DNA of 64,000 nt from assembly GCA_964410665.1 (NCBI GenBank), contig CAYPIE010000016.1, positions 24,270 through 88,269 of the forward strand, given 5' to 3'. Origin of the DNA: CAYPIE01 sp964410665. GTDB taxonomy: Bacteria; Planctomycetota; Planctomycetia; Gemmatales; Gemmataceae. Positions 34,902 to 44,032 of the stretch are shown here, piece after piece (position 1 is the stretch's first letter; the number at the start of each line of letters is the position of its first letter). The notes under the pieces are model-generated. The model did no database searches, was not told where the DNA came from, and saw nothing but the letters and a program-made list of their open reading frames with translations. Made by a program: the position numbers and the translations under genes.

Positions 34902-35738
34902 ATGACCCGACCCCGACGAGGTCGCGCGGACTCTGTTCAATCTCCTCTCGAAACGTATCTTCGCGAAATCAACGAAACTCCATTACTCAGTGCAGATGAG
35001 GAAAAATACCTTGCGCAACGTATTAGCATCGGCGATACCGAAGCCCGCGACCAGATGGTCCGTGCCAACCTCCGATTGGTCGTCAATATCGCGCGGGGCT
35101 ATACCGGAAAAGGTCTGCAGTTGCAGGACCTGATCGAGGAAGGCAATCTTGGCCTGCTTCGTGCGGTCGAGGGCTTTGATCCCGGCATGAATACGCGTTT
35201 CAGCACCTATGCTAGCTACTGGATCAAGCAATCGATCAAACGCGCCCTGGTCAATACCGCCAAAACCATCCGCATCCCGGCCTACATGGTCGAGTTACTT
35301 GCCAAGTGGCGACGCGCGACCAACAAACTGCAAGACGAACTGGATCGTCCGCCTACCCATGAAGAAGTGGCCAAATACCTCGGCCTGCCCAAAAAGAAAC
35401 TCAACATCATCAAAAAAGCGATCCGTGTTTATAACTCGGCCCCTCAAACTGAGCAGGCCGATAGTGGCTGGTCGATCGATGAGATGCTCATGGATGGCCG
35501 CTCGAAAACTCCGGACACTGAGATGGTCGAAACCGACGATCTCAAGCATGTCATGCAGCTGCTTGAACGCATGGACAAGCGTGAGGCCACTGTCTTGCGG
35601 ATGCGCTATGGCCTGGACTCCGAAGAACCCAAGACCCTTAAAGAAATCGGCGAGTGTCTCGGTTTGACCCGCGAACGCGTTCGGCAAATCGAAAATGAAG
35701 CTCTCGCGAAACTCAGCGAGAGTCTCTCCGCCGATTGA
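34902..35738 (+). CDS. Sigma-70 family RNA polymerase sigma factor (RpoD/group 2-like)
   Basis: 278 residues from the ATG at 34902 (GGGGGA 7 bases upstream); an ATG at 34884 is possible. Region 1.2 is LETYLREINETPLLSADEEK. Region 2 includes NLRLVVNIARGYTGKGLQLQ and DLIEEGNLGLLRAVEGFDP. The -10 recognition helix is RFSTYASYWIKQSIKRAL. Region 4 ends in the helix-turn-helix TLKEIGECLGLTRERVRQIE. Region 1.1 is absent. It is therefore a housekeeping-like group 2 factor or a short primary factor. Which promoters it serves is not visible; the near-consensus -10/-35 at 8016-8044 is of the type it should read. Confidence 0.93.
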   Translation: MTRPRRGRADSVQSPLETYLREINETPLLSADEEKYLAQRISIGDTEARDQMVRANLRLVVNIARGYTGKGLQLQDLIEEGNLGLLRAVEGFDPGMNTRFSTYASYWIKQSIKRALVNTAKTIRIPAYMVELLAKWRRATNKLQDELDRPPTHEEVAKYLGLPKKKLNIIKKAIRVYNSAPQTEQADSGWSIDEMLMDGRSKTPDTEMVETDDLKHVMQLLERMDKREATVLRMRYGLDSEEPKTLKEIGECLGLTRERVRQIENEALAKLSESLSAD

Positions 35739-35782
35739 CCCGTTGGCAAGCGACCGTGGTGAGCCCGGGAAGGCTTCTGGGT

Positions 35783-36418
35783 TCACTGGCGAGCTGCTTG
35801 CGCCCGACGCAAAACTGCCTCTAGGACGACCTGTTTGCTCGGACCCACTACCTCAATCCGCTGCTGATTGGCCAATTCACACACAAAACGATACTGCTTG
35901 CCATGCGGTGCAAACTCAAAGCGCTGCATGCCCAACGCATCAAGCTCGCGTAAAATCACCAACCAGCCCCGCTTGGTTGACCCGAGGCTGTCGGAACCAG
36001 GTGCCTCCCCAACCGATGATGTCGCAGTCGGCGGGGTCAGCACGGGTGGTGTAGAAGCGACTGGTGGGGCAGTGCGCAGCCCTAACTGCTTGGGGGTTGG
36101 CATTACCAGTGGCCGTCGTGCCGGCTCTTGGGGCTGCACCACTGCGACTTGCTCCGGAGTTGGCATCACCCGTGGCCGTCGTGCCGGCTTCGGCGGCTGC
36201 CCCACCCCGACCGGCTCGGGGGATTGCCCTCGAATCACCGGGGCCGTTCGTGACTTGGGGGAAGCCCCCCCAGGTAACCGCGGCGGCAAGCCAATACTCC
36301 CAAGCTCGCTTGCGGGGACGGTCGGAGCCGGACGGGGACGCGGACGGGGCATTGCCGTCGGAATCTGCCCTGGACGACCGGGAAGATAGCCTCTGGGTGG
36401 ACTTGGATAGCTGAGCAT
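35783..36418 (-). CDS. Proline-rich protein of unknown function
   Basis: 211 residues. The first ~140 are Pro/Arg/Ala-rich and probably disordered, including two near-copies of a 21-residue unit (PARRPRVMPTPEQ and PARRPLVMPTPKQ). The last ~65 form a compact domain (RGWLVILRELDALGMQRFEF to VVLEAVLRRAQAARQ). No signal peptide and no clear Shine-Dalgarno. It is the last gene of a possible minus-strand group with two small membrane proteins. A codon-use check would help, since the opposite strand is also open. Confidence 0.55.
   Translation of the reverse strand: MLSYPSPPRGYLPGRPGQIPTAMPRPRPRPAPTVPASELGSIGLPPRLPGGASPKSRTAPVIRGQSPEPVGVGQPPKPARRPRVMPTPEQVAVVQPQEPARRPLVMPTPKQLGLRTAPPVASTPPVLTPPTATSSVGEAPGSDSLGSTKRGWLVILRELDALGMQRFEFAPHGKQYRFVCELANQQRIEVVGPSKQVVLEAVLRRAQAARQ
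36096..36221. repeat. Imperfect 63-bp tandem duplication within the proline-rich gene
   Basis: Two adjacent units (36096-36158 and 36159-36221) share a nearly identical core GTGGCCGTCGTGCCGGC and differ mostly near their ends. The unit length is a multiple of three, so the frame is preserved. Confidence 0.6.
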
Positions 36419-36457
36419 CGGCAGACCGCCGACTAAGGGGGCACAGCCCCCAACGCC

Positions 36458-36547
36458 TCAGCCCGCGCCAATCCGGCCAGGAACCGCGATCAGCCAAACC
36501 AGGATTGCCACGCCGCCCCAGCCAATCCCCTGGGTACCCTTGGCCAT
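36458..36547 (-). CDS. 29-residue single-helix membrane microprotein
   Basis: Candidate small gene: ATG at 36547, AAGGAG 10 bases upstream, stop at 36458. The peptide starts MAKGTQGIGWGGVAILVWLI and ends AVPGRIGAG, one hydrophobic helix with a short positive N-terminus. It sits between the 98-residue membrane protein and the proline-rich gene on the same strand. Confidence is limited because so short a frame can arise by chance. Confidence 0.4.
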   Translation of the reverse strand: MAKGTQGIGWGGVAILVWLIAVPGRIGAG

Positions 36548-36718
36548 GCTGTGCCTACTCCTTCGACGGACCCCGAGCTCAAGTGGAGGCTTCTCCACTG
36601 TGCAGGACCGGCCGAGACATTGGTTTTTCGAGCGCGAGTCGGACGGGGAGTGTGATCCAGGGTGGCGCGGCGGCCAATACCAAGGGCTTGTCGCTTGGAA
36701 AAGGGCAATCCTACGTGG

Positions 36719-37015
36719 CTAGCGCACGGGGCTGGCCGGAGATTCCTCCGTGTGATCACCCTGCGATTGCCGAAGAGCCTCGAGTTGACTGCGGATGCTA
36801 AAGAGCAACAGAATAACCATGAGGAACAACACCAGGGTGAAGATCTGGAAGTACCGGTCCACCGGGCTCAGGGATACCTGACCACGAACAGGGATCGGAG
36901 CACGTATTTCGCCTGAAAATGTGGACTGGTCTGAGCTGTTGACCGAAGGTTTGTCCTCTGCAAAGCACGGTCGACTCAGAACTGCGCTCAGCAAGACCAG
37001 CAGCAGTAGCCGCAT
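36719..37015 (-). CDS. Small exported membrane protein
   Basis: 98 residues from the ATG at 37015 (AGGA 7 bases upstream). A signal peptide (RLLLLVLLSAVLSRPCFA) is followed by a polar ~38-residue segment, then one transmembrane helix (FQIFTLVLFLMVILLLFSI) and a short charged tail (~25 residues). The likely topology has the middle segment outside and the tail in the cytoplasm. I do not recognise a family. Confidence 0.65.
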   Translation of the reverse strand: MRLLLLVLLSAVLSRPCFAEDKPSVNSSDQSTFSGEIRAPIPVRGQVSLSPVDRYFQIFTLVLFLMVILLLFSIRSQLEALRQSQGDHTEESPASPVR

Positions 37016-37123
37016 ATGGGATCCTCGCTCGAAAAATAACGTTGGTCCTTCGATTCGAAAGTCAAACCGATACGAGAAGTCTAAGTCACGATTCTTGGCA
37101 CGCCAAGCCAAGAGCCAAAATCG

Positions 37124-38299
37124 ATGCACAGCATGCAAACCATCTACCTCGATGCGAATGCCACCACCCCGATGCGACCCGAAGTATGGCAGGCCATGCA
37201 GCCGCTACAGAGCGGGTTGCTTGGCAATGCCGCGAGTACGCACTGGGCTGGACGAGCCGCACGCAAAGCCTTGGAGGATGCCCGTGAACGCCTGGCCGGC
37301 TGCTTAGGCGCGGACCCCGACGAAGTCATCTTTACCAGTGGGGCTACGGAGGCAAACAATCTGGCCCTACTCGGCCTCGCCGGCTCTCCACCGGGAAGTC
37401 TACTCGCCAGTCCCATCGAGCATCCTTGCGTTCTAGAACCGCTCCGGCAATTACAGACCCGCGGCTTTCAATTACACTGGTTCCCCGTTGCCCCAACCGG
37501 ACAGGTGCACCTGGACCCCGTAGAAACACGCGCTCGTGAGGCGACCCCAGACTCGCCCCTCCGACTGGTCAGCTTGATGCTCGTCAACCATGAGACCGGG
37601 GTTGTGCAGCCGGTGGCCGAACTGACGCGCGCGCTGGTCAACGGGCCCCGTCCTACCCCAGTCGTGCACTGCGATGCCGCCCAGGCCGTCGGAAAAGTTC
37701 CGGTGCATTTTCACCAGCTTGGGGTGACCGCCCTGACGATCAGCGGCCACAAGTGTCAGGGCCCCACCGGGATCGGGGCCCTCCTGCTTCGCCGCGGACA
37801 GAGCCTGCAGCCGCAATTTTGGGGTGGACATCAGCAGCAAGGTCGCCGCCCCGGCACCGAAGCAGTTGCCCTGGCTGTGGGCTTGGCCACAGCAGTGGAA
37901 CATGCCTGTCTCGATCTGGACGCTTGGACAGTCCACGCAACTCAGTTGCGTGTAGCGTTTCTCGCCACCCTCAAGGCGCTCGCCAGCCCTTTGGTCGTCC
38001 ATGGCTTCGCCAAGGCCGGTCCCTGGCAGGTGGCTCCGACTGTCAATGTGGCGTTCCCGGGTTGCTCGGCCGAGTTACTTCTGGTCAAGCTCGATTTGGC
38101 GGGGATTGCTTGCTCGACGGGGTCGGCCTGCTCCAGCGGCTCGCTGTTGCCATCGCCGGTCTTGCAAGCCATGCAAGTCCCGGAGGCCGCGTTGACTTCG
38201 GCGATGCGTTTTAGCTTTCCTCCCGGTATGACCCTTGCGGAGGTCGAGGAGGCCGGCCGACGCATCGGTCAGGCGGTCGTCCGCTTGCGCGCCGACTGA
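37124..38299 (+). CDS. Cysteine desulfurase (NifS/IscS family)
   Basis: 391 residues, fold-type I PLP enzyme. It starts IYLDANATTPM, has SGATEANNLALLG and an IEHPCVLEPL motif, binds PLP through Lys210 in SGHKCQGP, and carries the catalytic Cys336 in STGSACSSG on the mobile loop. It takes sulfur from cysteine for Fe-S clusters, thiamine or tRNA thiolation. No IscU/NifU, IscR or MnmA gene lies next to it. The ATG at 37133 is an alternative start; neither has a clear ribosome site. It converges with ligA. Confidence 0.92.
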   Translation: MHSMQTIYLDANATTPMRPEVWQAMQPLQSGLLGNAASTHWAGRAARKALEDARERLAGCLGADPDEVIFTSGATEANNLALLGLAGSPPGSLLASPIEHPCVLEPLRQLQTRGFQLHWFPVAPTGQVHLDPVETRAREATPDSPLRLVSLMLVNHETGVVQPVAELTRALVNGPRPTPVVHCDAAQAVGKVPVHFHQLGVTALTISGHKCQGPTGIGALLLRRGQSLQPQFWGGHQQQGRRPGTEAVALAVGLATAVEHACLDLDAWTVHATQLRVAFLATLKALASPLVVHGFAKAGPWQVAPTVNVAFPGCSAELLLVKLDLAGIACSTGSACSSGSLLPSPVLQAMQVPEAALTSAMRFSFPPGMTLAEVEEAGRRIGQAVVRLRAD

Positions 38300-38368
38300 G
38301 CAGGAGTGTTGGTGACCATGGGGATGCCCGCACAGTCGTGGGCTAAGGAGCAAGCAGAATCGGCAAGC

Positions 38369-40414
38369 TCAGCTGGTCGAGCCTGCCGCGGCGGTTGGCA
38401 TGTCTCGACCAATCATCTGGTCAAAGTCATCCTCGCTCAGGACCTTCACCCCGAGGCTTTCCGCTTTGTCCCGCTTACTGCCTGCCTTCTCTCCCGCGAT
38501 CACGAAATCGGTCTTGGCAGAAACGCTACTGGTTGCCTTGCCACCCAGCTGTTTGATCAAAGTCTCAATCTCTTCGCGGCTATAGCGAGCAAGCGTCCCA
38601 GTCACCACAAAGGTTTTGCCAGTAACCTGGCGACCGTCGACCCCCTCCGGTCCAGTCACCGGATCCTGAGTCATCTTCACCCCCAGGTCGCGAAGTTCTT
38701 GAATCAAGCCCTGTCCCTCGGGAGAACGGAAGAAGGCAAAGATACTGCGGGCGCGTTCCTCACCAAAACCTTTCAGCTCAGCAATTTGCTCCATACTTGC
38801 ATTCATCAAAGTGTCAATATTTTCAAACGCTGTGCCCAATTCTTGGGCCATACTCCCCCCGACATTGGGAATCGTGAGTCCGGGCAGCAATCGGGCCAGT
38901 CCGCGGTCTTTGCTCGCCGCGATGTGGTCGAGCAGTTTTTGTGCTGACTTCTCACCCATCCCGTCGAGGGTCAACAGTTGCGTTTTGCTCAGTCGATACA
39001 GATCTGCAATGCTTCGAACCAAGCCGGCATCGACCAGCTGAGCCACCCGCTTCTCGCCGAGCCCTTCAATATCCATGCAGTCGCGACTGGCAAAACTCTC
39101 GACCCGCTGTCGAACCACCCCGGGACACTGCAGTCCGGCGGTACAGCGATAGTGTGGCGATCCCGCAGGCCGCTGCGTCGGTCGGGCGCAGATCGGACAG
39201 ACAGCGGGGAAGACAAATGGTTGTTCGGTTCCCGTGCGTGCCTCGGGGACCGAGGCCACCACATACGGGATGATCTCACCCTTCTTTTCCACCACCACAC
39301 TATCGCCCAGACGGATGTCCTTCTGCTCGATGTAGTCGGCGTTAAACAAGCTGGCGTGCTTGACGGTGGTTCCAGCAAGCTGCACCGGAGGCTCAAAGGT
39401 GGCAACCGGAGTCAATTCGCCATGCTTGCCCACCGAGACATCGATATGGTGCAACTTGGTGATGGCTTGCTCGGCAGCGAACTTGTAGGCTCGAATCCAG
39501 CGGGGAAACTTACTCGTCGCGCCCAGCCGTCGCCTTTGGCCAAAATCATCCACTTTCACCACCAGACCATCGATTTCGTAAGGCAATTCATGGCGTCGCT
39601 CGGTCCAGCTTTGACAATACGCAATCACCCCCTCGATGGCGTCAAACGATTCGGTCCAAGGATTGAGACAGAAACCAAACTGCTTCAACTGTGCTAGCGA
39701 TTGCCAATGCGAGGTGACCTCGAGTCCCTCGACGGCCCCCAGGGAATAGGCAAACATCTTTAAGCCGCGCTCAGCACACACCTTGGGATCGAGCAGCTTG
39801 AGGGTACCAGCGGTGAGATTCCGCGGATTGGCGTAGGGTTCCAGTCCTTTGTTTGCCCGGTCGCGATTGACCGCGACCAGTTGATCCCGAGTCATGTAAA
39901 CTTCCCCGCGAGCTTCGAACAGAGGCGGAGCCTGACCGCGGAGTTTGAGGGGCACATCGCGGAGCGTGCGAAGATTATGCGTAATATCATCGCCTTGCTC
40001 GCCATTGCCGCGCGTCGCCCCGACGGTCAAGACGCCGTGTTCATAGCTCAGCGATACCGCCACGCCATCAATTTTTAGCTCCACCACGTAGGTCACCGGC
40101 TCAGCACCAACCACCTTGCGAACATCGCGATCGAATTTTCGTAGTTCATCCGGGTTGTAGGTGTTGTCGATCGATAGCATCGGCAGGCGATGCTTGACCG
40201 TCACAAACCCAGCAATCGGTTGACCGCCGACGCGCTGGGTGGGGCTATCCGAGGTGATGAATTCGGGGTGTGCCGCCTCGAGATCCTGCAATTCGGCCAG
40301 GAGTCGGTCAAATTCGCGGTCGGAGATCTCCGGTCGAGCCTCCACGTAGTACAAGAAGTTATGGTGGTTGATGGTATTGCGTAGTTCCTCGATTCGGGCG
40401 GTCACATCTGGCAT
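38369..40414 (-). CDS. ligA: NAD-dependent DNA ligase
   Basis: 681 residues from the ATG at 40414 (AGAGGA 7 bases upstream). It seals nicks in replication and repair using NAD+. Domain Ia (NHHNFLYYVEARPEISDREF) is followed by the adenylation domain with active Lys114 in ELKIDG, an OB fold, and a four-Cys zinc finger (CPIC ... YRCTAGLQCPG). Helix-hairpin-helix repeats (SRDCMDIEGLGEKRVAQLVD) and a C-terminal BRCT domain (TFVVTGTLARYSREEIETLI) complete it. Domain order and length are standard. It diverges from the pseudo-caspase gene. Confidence 0.96.
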   Translation of the reverse strand: MPDVTARIEELRNTINHHNFLYYVEARPEISDREFDRLLAELQDLEAAHPEFITSDSPTQRVGGQPIAGFVTVKHRLPMLSIDNTYNPDELRKFDRDVRKVVGAEPVTYVVELKIDGVAVSLSYEHGVLTVGATRGNGEQGDDITHNLRTLRDVPLKLRGQAPPLFEARGEVYMTRDQLVAVNRDRANKGLEPYANPRNLTAGTLKLLDPKVCAERGLKMFAYSLGAVEGLEVTSHWQSLAQLKQFGFCLNPWTESFDAIEGVIAYCQSWTERRHELPYEIDGLVVKVDDFGQRRRLGATSKFPRWIRAYKFAAEQAITKLHHIDVSVGKHGELTPVATFEPPVQLAGTTVKHASLFNADYIEQKDIRLGDSVVVEKKGEIIPYVVASVPEARTGTEQPFVFPAVCPICARPTQRPAGSPHYRCTAGLQCPGVVRQRVESFASRDCMDIEGLGEKRVAQLVDAGLVRSIADLYRLSKTQLLTLDGMGEKSAQKLLDHIAASKDRGLARLLPGLTIPNVGGSMAQELGTAFENIDTLMNASMEQIAELKGFGEERARSIFAFFRSPEGQGLIQELRDLGVKMTQDPVTGPEGVDGRQVTGKTFVVTGTLARYSREEIETLIKQLGGKATSSVSAKTDFVIAGEKAGSKRDKAESLGVKVLSEDDFDQMIGRDMPTAAAGSTS

Positions 40415-40572
40415 GACGCGGTCCTCTTGCTGGGCATTGGCAGTCGCTAGACAGGCTTGTCGGTCTCTAGGTAGCCATGCAATCATACAATCTTGTCAAA
40501 CGTCCTGCTTCGGGATCGGCAGTGTACCGCTCACGGGGAGCCGAACAACGTCAGCAGGTGGAGATCAGCGCC

Positions 40573-42714
40573 ATGACTCAGGTCGTCGAGCGTATCTGTC
40601 CTAACTGCCAACGTAGCTTGCGAATTCCGCCAGCCTGGCTCGCCCGTGTCATACGCTGTAGGCATTGTCGCGAGTACCTGCGTGGGCGGCTCCTGGCCCC
40701 CGGAGAGCGACCACGGGAATCGGCTCCGCATCCCCAAGTCGCTCCGGAGCCGATTCCACGGACTCCCGGTGCCTTCGCGGAAGCGCCTGGACCGGTCGGG
40801 TACCACCCGCCTGCCTCACCCATCCTCATCGATCAAGAGGCTATTCCCGAAGCCAAGCCGGTGGTTTCGCTGACCACCTACCCACGTGCACGAACCGGAC
40901 GCTATCGGCCTCCACAGGAACGCGGCTCTGGCAGCACTGTCCTGTTGTTGGCCAGTTTGTGTCTGGGCTTGATCGGGTTGATCGCCGCGCTGTTGATTCG
41001 CCCCAACTGGTTCGCATTCCTACGCACAAACGTTTCTGAACCTCGGGTTGATGCGCCGAAATCGCCCAACCCCACACCGCTTTGGGTTCCGGAGATTGAG
41101 CAGTTCCCACGCCGGATGCTCGCCATCAATGTGAGCAACTACTTGTTCGCCAATCCCATCCATTCGGGCCGCCCTAGTCAGTCAGAGCGTGATGAGTCCG
41201 ATTATTGGGACATCCACAAGATTATTGCAAAGCTGGCCGCTCGCTGGCGGATCCCCCGTGATCAGGTGTTCGAGCTCAGTGATTCCATGGTCGGTCCGCA
41301 ATCGCCGCCCCCCTTGAAATCGATCATCGAGGAAACCCTCCAGCGTTTCTGCAGTACTTGCCGTGCCCAAGACCACATCCTCTTCTTTTTCACCGGCCAC
41401 GCGGTCGAGCTAGACGGAGAAGCTTATCTCGTGCCCATCGAAGGCGAACTCGACCAGCCCGCCACCTTGATTCCATTGCAAACCGTGTACACGCAGTTGG
41501 CCGAGTGTGCTGCTCAGGAGAAGCTGGTCATCCTCGATGTGGGTCGATTTAATCCTGAACGGGGCCAGGAACGCGCAGGTGGCGGGCCTATCTCGGAAGC
41601 CTTGGACCAGGCGATCCATACGCCCCCCCCAGGAGTCCGCGTCTGGAGTTCTTGTTCCGCGCAGCAGTCTTCCTGGGAGTACGAGTATAATGTGGACCGA
41701 CGCACGGGCGTACAAATCTGGGGCAGTGTCTTTCTTAGCCAGTTCTTGTATGCATCGCGGCAAGGCAAGCTCGGTGCAGGCATCCAACGTCCGGGCGATC
41801 CACTTCCGGTGGCGAGTTTGGTGGAAACCGTCAACCAGAACACTCGCGAGGTCGTCAACAACTTGGCCCAGGCCACACAGCAACCCCGCCTCAGCGGCAA
41901 TACCCTGCTCCAGCCGGTGGCCTTCGACGCGAGTGAGGCTTTGCCTGCGCGCTTCCCCCTGCCCGAACCACCACCGCATGCGGATCCGCAATGGGTGGCC
42001 GCGATCATCGACACCATCCGAGTCCCCCCGATCAAAATTCAACGCCGCGAGCAGGCAGAACTCCCCATCAGCCGCGTCTACCCATTCCCGATCGAAGAAA
42101 TGCGGCAATACCCTCCCGACGGTTTCTCGGAGGAAGCGATCCTGGGCAAAGCCGAGCAGTTTCCCATTCGTGCGATCACGTTGCGGGCCCGCAATTTACT
42201 ACGCGAACTTCGTCGTGCGGACCCCGAGGGCCAGCAAGCACTGCCGGAAGAATTCCGGGGCGAGACCAGTGAAGAGGCCAAACAACGCATTCTCGCCATC
42301 CAGCGCGTCCCCGCACAACGTATTCGCCAACTCCGAGAATTGCTCAACGAAATGCGTTTGTTGGCGGAGGTCCAATTGGCCAATGAAACGTCCGCACGTT
42401 GGATCGCCAATTTTCTCTACATCCGCGCGCAGACCATGGCCCGCTATGCCTATTTGAACGAATATAACCTGATGCTCGGTCAAGTCCGTAAAGATGAACT
42501 GCCCGGCCTCGGCGCGGGCCAGACCGGCTGGCGGCTCGCTTCGAGTGAACGGATGCAATCCGCCCGGGAAATACGCGACGTGGCCCGGGAAGCCGACGAC
42601 CTCTATGAACAGCTGATCGAGGAGTTTCCCGACACCCCTTGGGCCATCCTGGCCAAACGGGCCCAAGCCACCTCGCTCGGACTGCTCTGGCAACCCGCCA
42701 GTTTCGGTGGCTAG
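40573..42714 (+). CDS. Caspase-fold protein lacking the catalytic Cys, with zinc ribbon and membrane helix
   Basis: 713 residues from the ATG at 40573 (GGAG about 9 bases upstream). A four-Cys zinc ribbon (C9, C12, C29, C32) is followed by a Pro-rich linker, a transmembrane helix (~121-142, VLLLASLCLGLIGLIAALLI), then a caspase-like domain (~180-385). The His motif is FFFTGHAVELDGEAYLVP (His276), but the site that normally carries the catalytic Cys reads VILDVGRFNPERGQ, with Gly324 in its place. The ~300-residue C-terminal part is helical and unassigned. It is probably an inactive caspase homologue serving as a scaffold or binding protein, with the caspase-like part outside the cytoplasm. Confidence 0.78.
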   Translation: MTQVVERICPNCQRSLRIPPAWLARVIRCRHCREYLRGRLLAPGERPRESAPHPQVAPEPIPRTPGAFAEAPGPVGYHPPASPILIDQEAIPEAKPVVSLTTYPRARTGRYRPPQERGSGSTVLLLASLCLGLIGLIAALLIRPNWFAFLRTNVSEPRVDAPKSPNPTPLWVPEIEQFPRRMLAINVSNYLFANPIHSGRPSQSERDESDYWDIHKIIAKLAARWRIPRDQVFELSDSMVGPQSPPPLKSIIEETLQRFCSTCRAQDHILFFFTGHAVELDGEAYLVPIEGELDQPATLIPLQTVYTQLAECAAQEKLVILDVGRFNPERGQERAGGGPISEALDQAIHTPPPGVRVWSSCSAQQSSWEYEYNVDRRTGVQIWGSVFLSQFLYASRQGKLGAGIQRPGDPLPVASLVETVNQNTREVVNNLAQATQQPRLSGNTLLQPVAFDASEALPARFPLPEPPPHADPQWVAAIIDTIRVPPIKIQRREQAELPISRVYPFPIEEMRQYPPDGFSEEAILGKAEQFPIRAITLRARNLLRELRRADPEGQQALPEEFRGETSEEAKQRILAIQRVPAQRIRQLRELLNEMRLLAEVQLANETSARWIANFLYIRAQTMARYAYLNEYNLMLGQVRKDELPGLGAGQTGWRLASSERMQSAREIRDVAREADDLYEQLIEEFPDTPWAILAKRAQATSLGLLWQPASFGG

Positions 42715-42735
42715 GCTCCTGGGCCGATCTCGTCC

Positions 42736-42741
42736 TATAAT
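42736..42741 (+). promoter_or_regulatory. -10 element upstream of the DHH phosphoesterase
   Basis: A perfect TATAAT without a recognisable -35. It is followed at once by AATAC-GT-GTATT, a short inverted repeat that could be an operator. The leader to the ATG at 42944 is about 195 bases. Confidence 0.35.
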
Positions 42742-42943
42742 ACGTGTATTCCCGGAAGCCCGACCCGCTTCGCTGTCCCGCAAGATCCGGCCGGTGATCC
42801 GAGAGAATCCCAGGCAATCTTGCTTGGCAAGCAATCGTTCACCCGATACAAAAAAGGGAGTTCTTCAGGGCAAACTATTGTCTTCCTTACCGAATCTGCT
42901 CCCGTATGGGACGGATGCCCTGAACAACGGAGGATGTATCACT

Positions 42944-44032
42944 ATGGCGCGCCGTAGCGCCGAGCCTGCTATAAACGGTCACGTTTCCGGGACGTGTCGT
43001 TCCGATCGCTTTCTCGCGAATCTTGAGCCTTTCAACCGGGTGACCTTCGTCTCCCACGTACAACCCGATCCCGACAGTTTGGGGAGTATGCTGGGTCTTG
43101 CCCATCTCGTCGAAACGCGTCTGGGCAAACCGACCCGACTCACACGGGATGGTTTAATTAGCCGTGCCGAAAATCGGGCCATGGTCGATCTGCTCAAGAT
43201 TGATCTGCTTCCGATCGAAGAGATGCTTTGCGAAGCCGATGAAGCCGTGGTGATGGTCGATAGCCAGCCCAATACCGGCCGCCACTCCTTCGATAAGGAT
43301 GTTCCGTTGGTCGCGGTCATCGACCACCACAACACCCCCGGGGACCTCGAGGGGATCGCCTTTGTCGATGTCCGCCCGAGCGTGGGTGCTACCTGTACCC
43401 TGGTCACTCGCTACCTGATCGAACAGGAAGTCAATATCCCCACGCGGGTGGCCACCGCGCTCATGTATGGCATCGAAACAGAGGTCAACGGCTATCCTCG
43501 CGAGGCCCATGCCCTGGACGATAGCTCCCTGCACTATCTCTATCCCCTGGCCAACAAGGATTTGTTGGCCGAAATTCGACACGCACGTTTACCGCACAGC
43601 CACTTTGAATGCCTCTTGCAGGCATTACAAAGTTCTTTCATCTATGACCGCTTGATCATCAGTTGGGTCTATCATTTGCCCCAGCCCGAACAAGCGGCGG
43701 AAGTCTGTGACTTTATGATTCGCTTTGAAGAGGTCGACTGGGCCGTTTGTGCCGGGGTGTTTCAGGATAAGTTGATCTTATCTGTACGCAGTGCTCTGAA
43801 GAATGCGCAAGCTGGAGAAATTCTTCGCAAGGTTGTCGGCAGTCTCGGACGGGCTGGCGGACATGATCGTCGCGCAGGAGGCTGTATCCGCTTAACCAGT
43901 ACCTCGGCCAGTGCCATCGAAGATCTGCAAAGCGAGCTACGCAAACGTTTTCTCAAAGCTTTGAATATCGACGAATGCCGGGGCCAGCGCCTGGTCCCTC
44001 TTCGGGAAATGCTTAGCAACCTCAACGCATGA
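42944..44032 (+). CDS. DHH-family phosphoesterase (NrnA/oligoribonuclease-like)
   Basis: 362 residues from the ATG at 42944 (GGAGGA 9 bases upstream). DHH motifs: VSHVQPDPDSLGSM, VVMVDSQPN, VIDHHNTPGDL, and a C-terminal DHHA1 part with a Gly-rich GRAGGHDRRAGG. NrnA-type enzymes degrade nanoRNAs and pAp or pApA, the latter a c-di-AMP breakdown product. The Gly-rich loop is GRAGGH, close to the usual GGGGHxxAAG. It overlaps the next gene by four bases (ATGA), so the two are translationally coupled. Confidence 0.87.
   Translation: MARRSAEPAINGHVSGTCRSDRFLANLEPFNRVTFVSHVQPDPDSLGSMLGLAHLVETRLGKPTRLTRDGLISRAENRAMVDLLKIDLLPIEEMLCEADEAVVMVDSQPNTGRHSFDKDVPLVAVIDHHNTPGDLEGIAFVDVRPSVGATCTLVTRYLIEQEVNIPTRVATALMYGIETEVNGYPREAHALDDSSLHYLYPLANKDLLAEIRHARLPHSHFECLLQALQSSFIYDRLIISWVYHLPQPEQAAEVCDFMIRFEEVDWAVCAGVFQDKLILSVRSALKNAQAGEILRKVVGSLGRAGGHDRRAGGCIRLTSTSASAIEDLQSELRKRFLKALNIDECRGQRLVPLREMLSNLNA

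Noticed and set aside
36096..36221. Tandem repeats as a possible CRISPR
   Set aside because: Only two adjacent 63-bp units without spacers, in frame inside a proline-rich gene.
38978..39697. 239-residue open frame on the plus strand
   Set aside because: Antisense to the well-defined ligA coding sequence, with no family resemblance.
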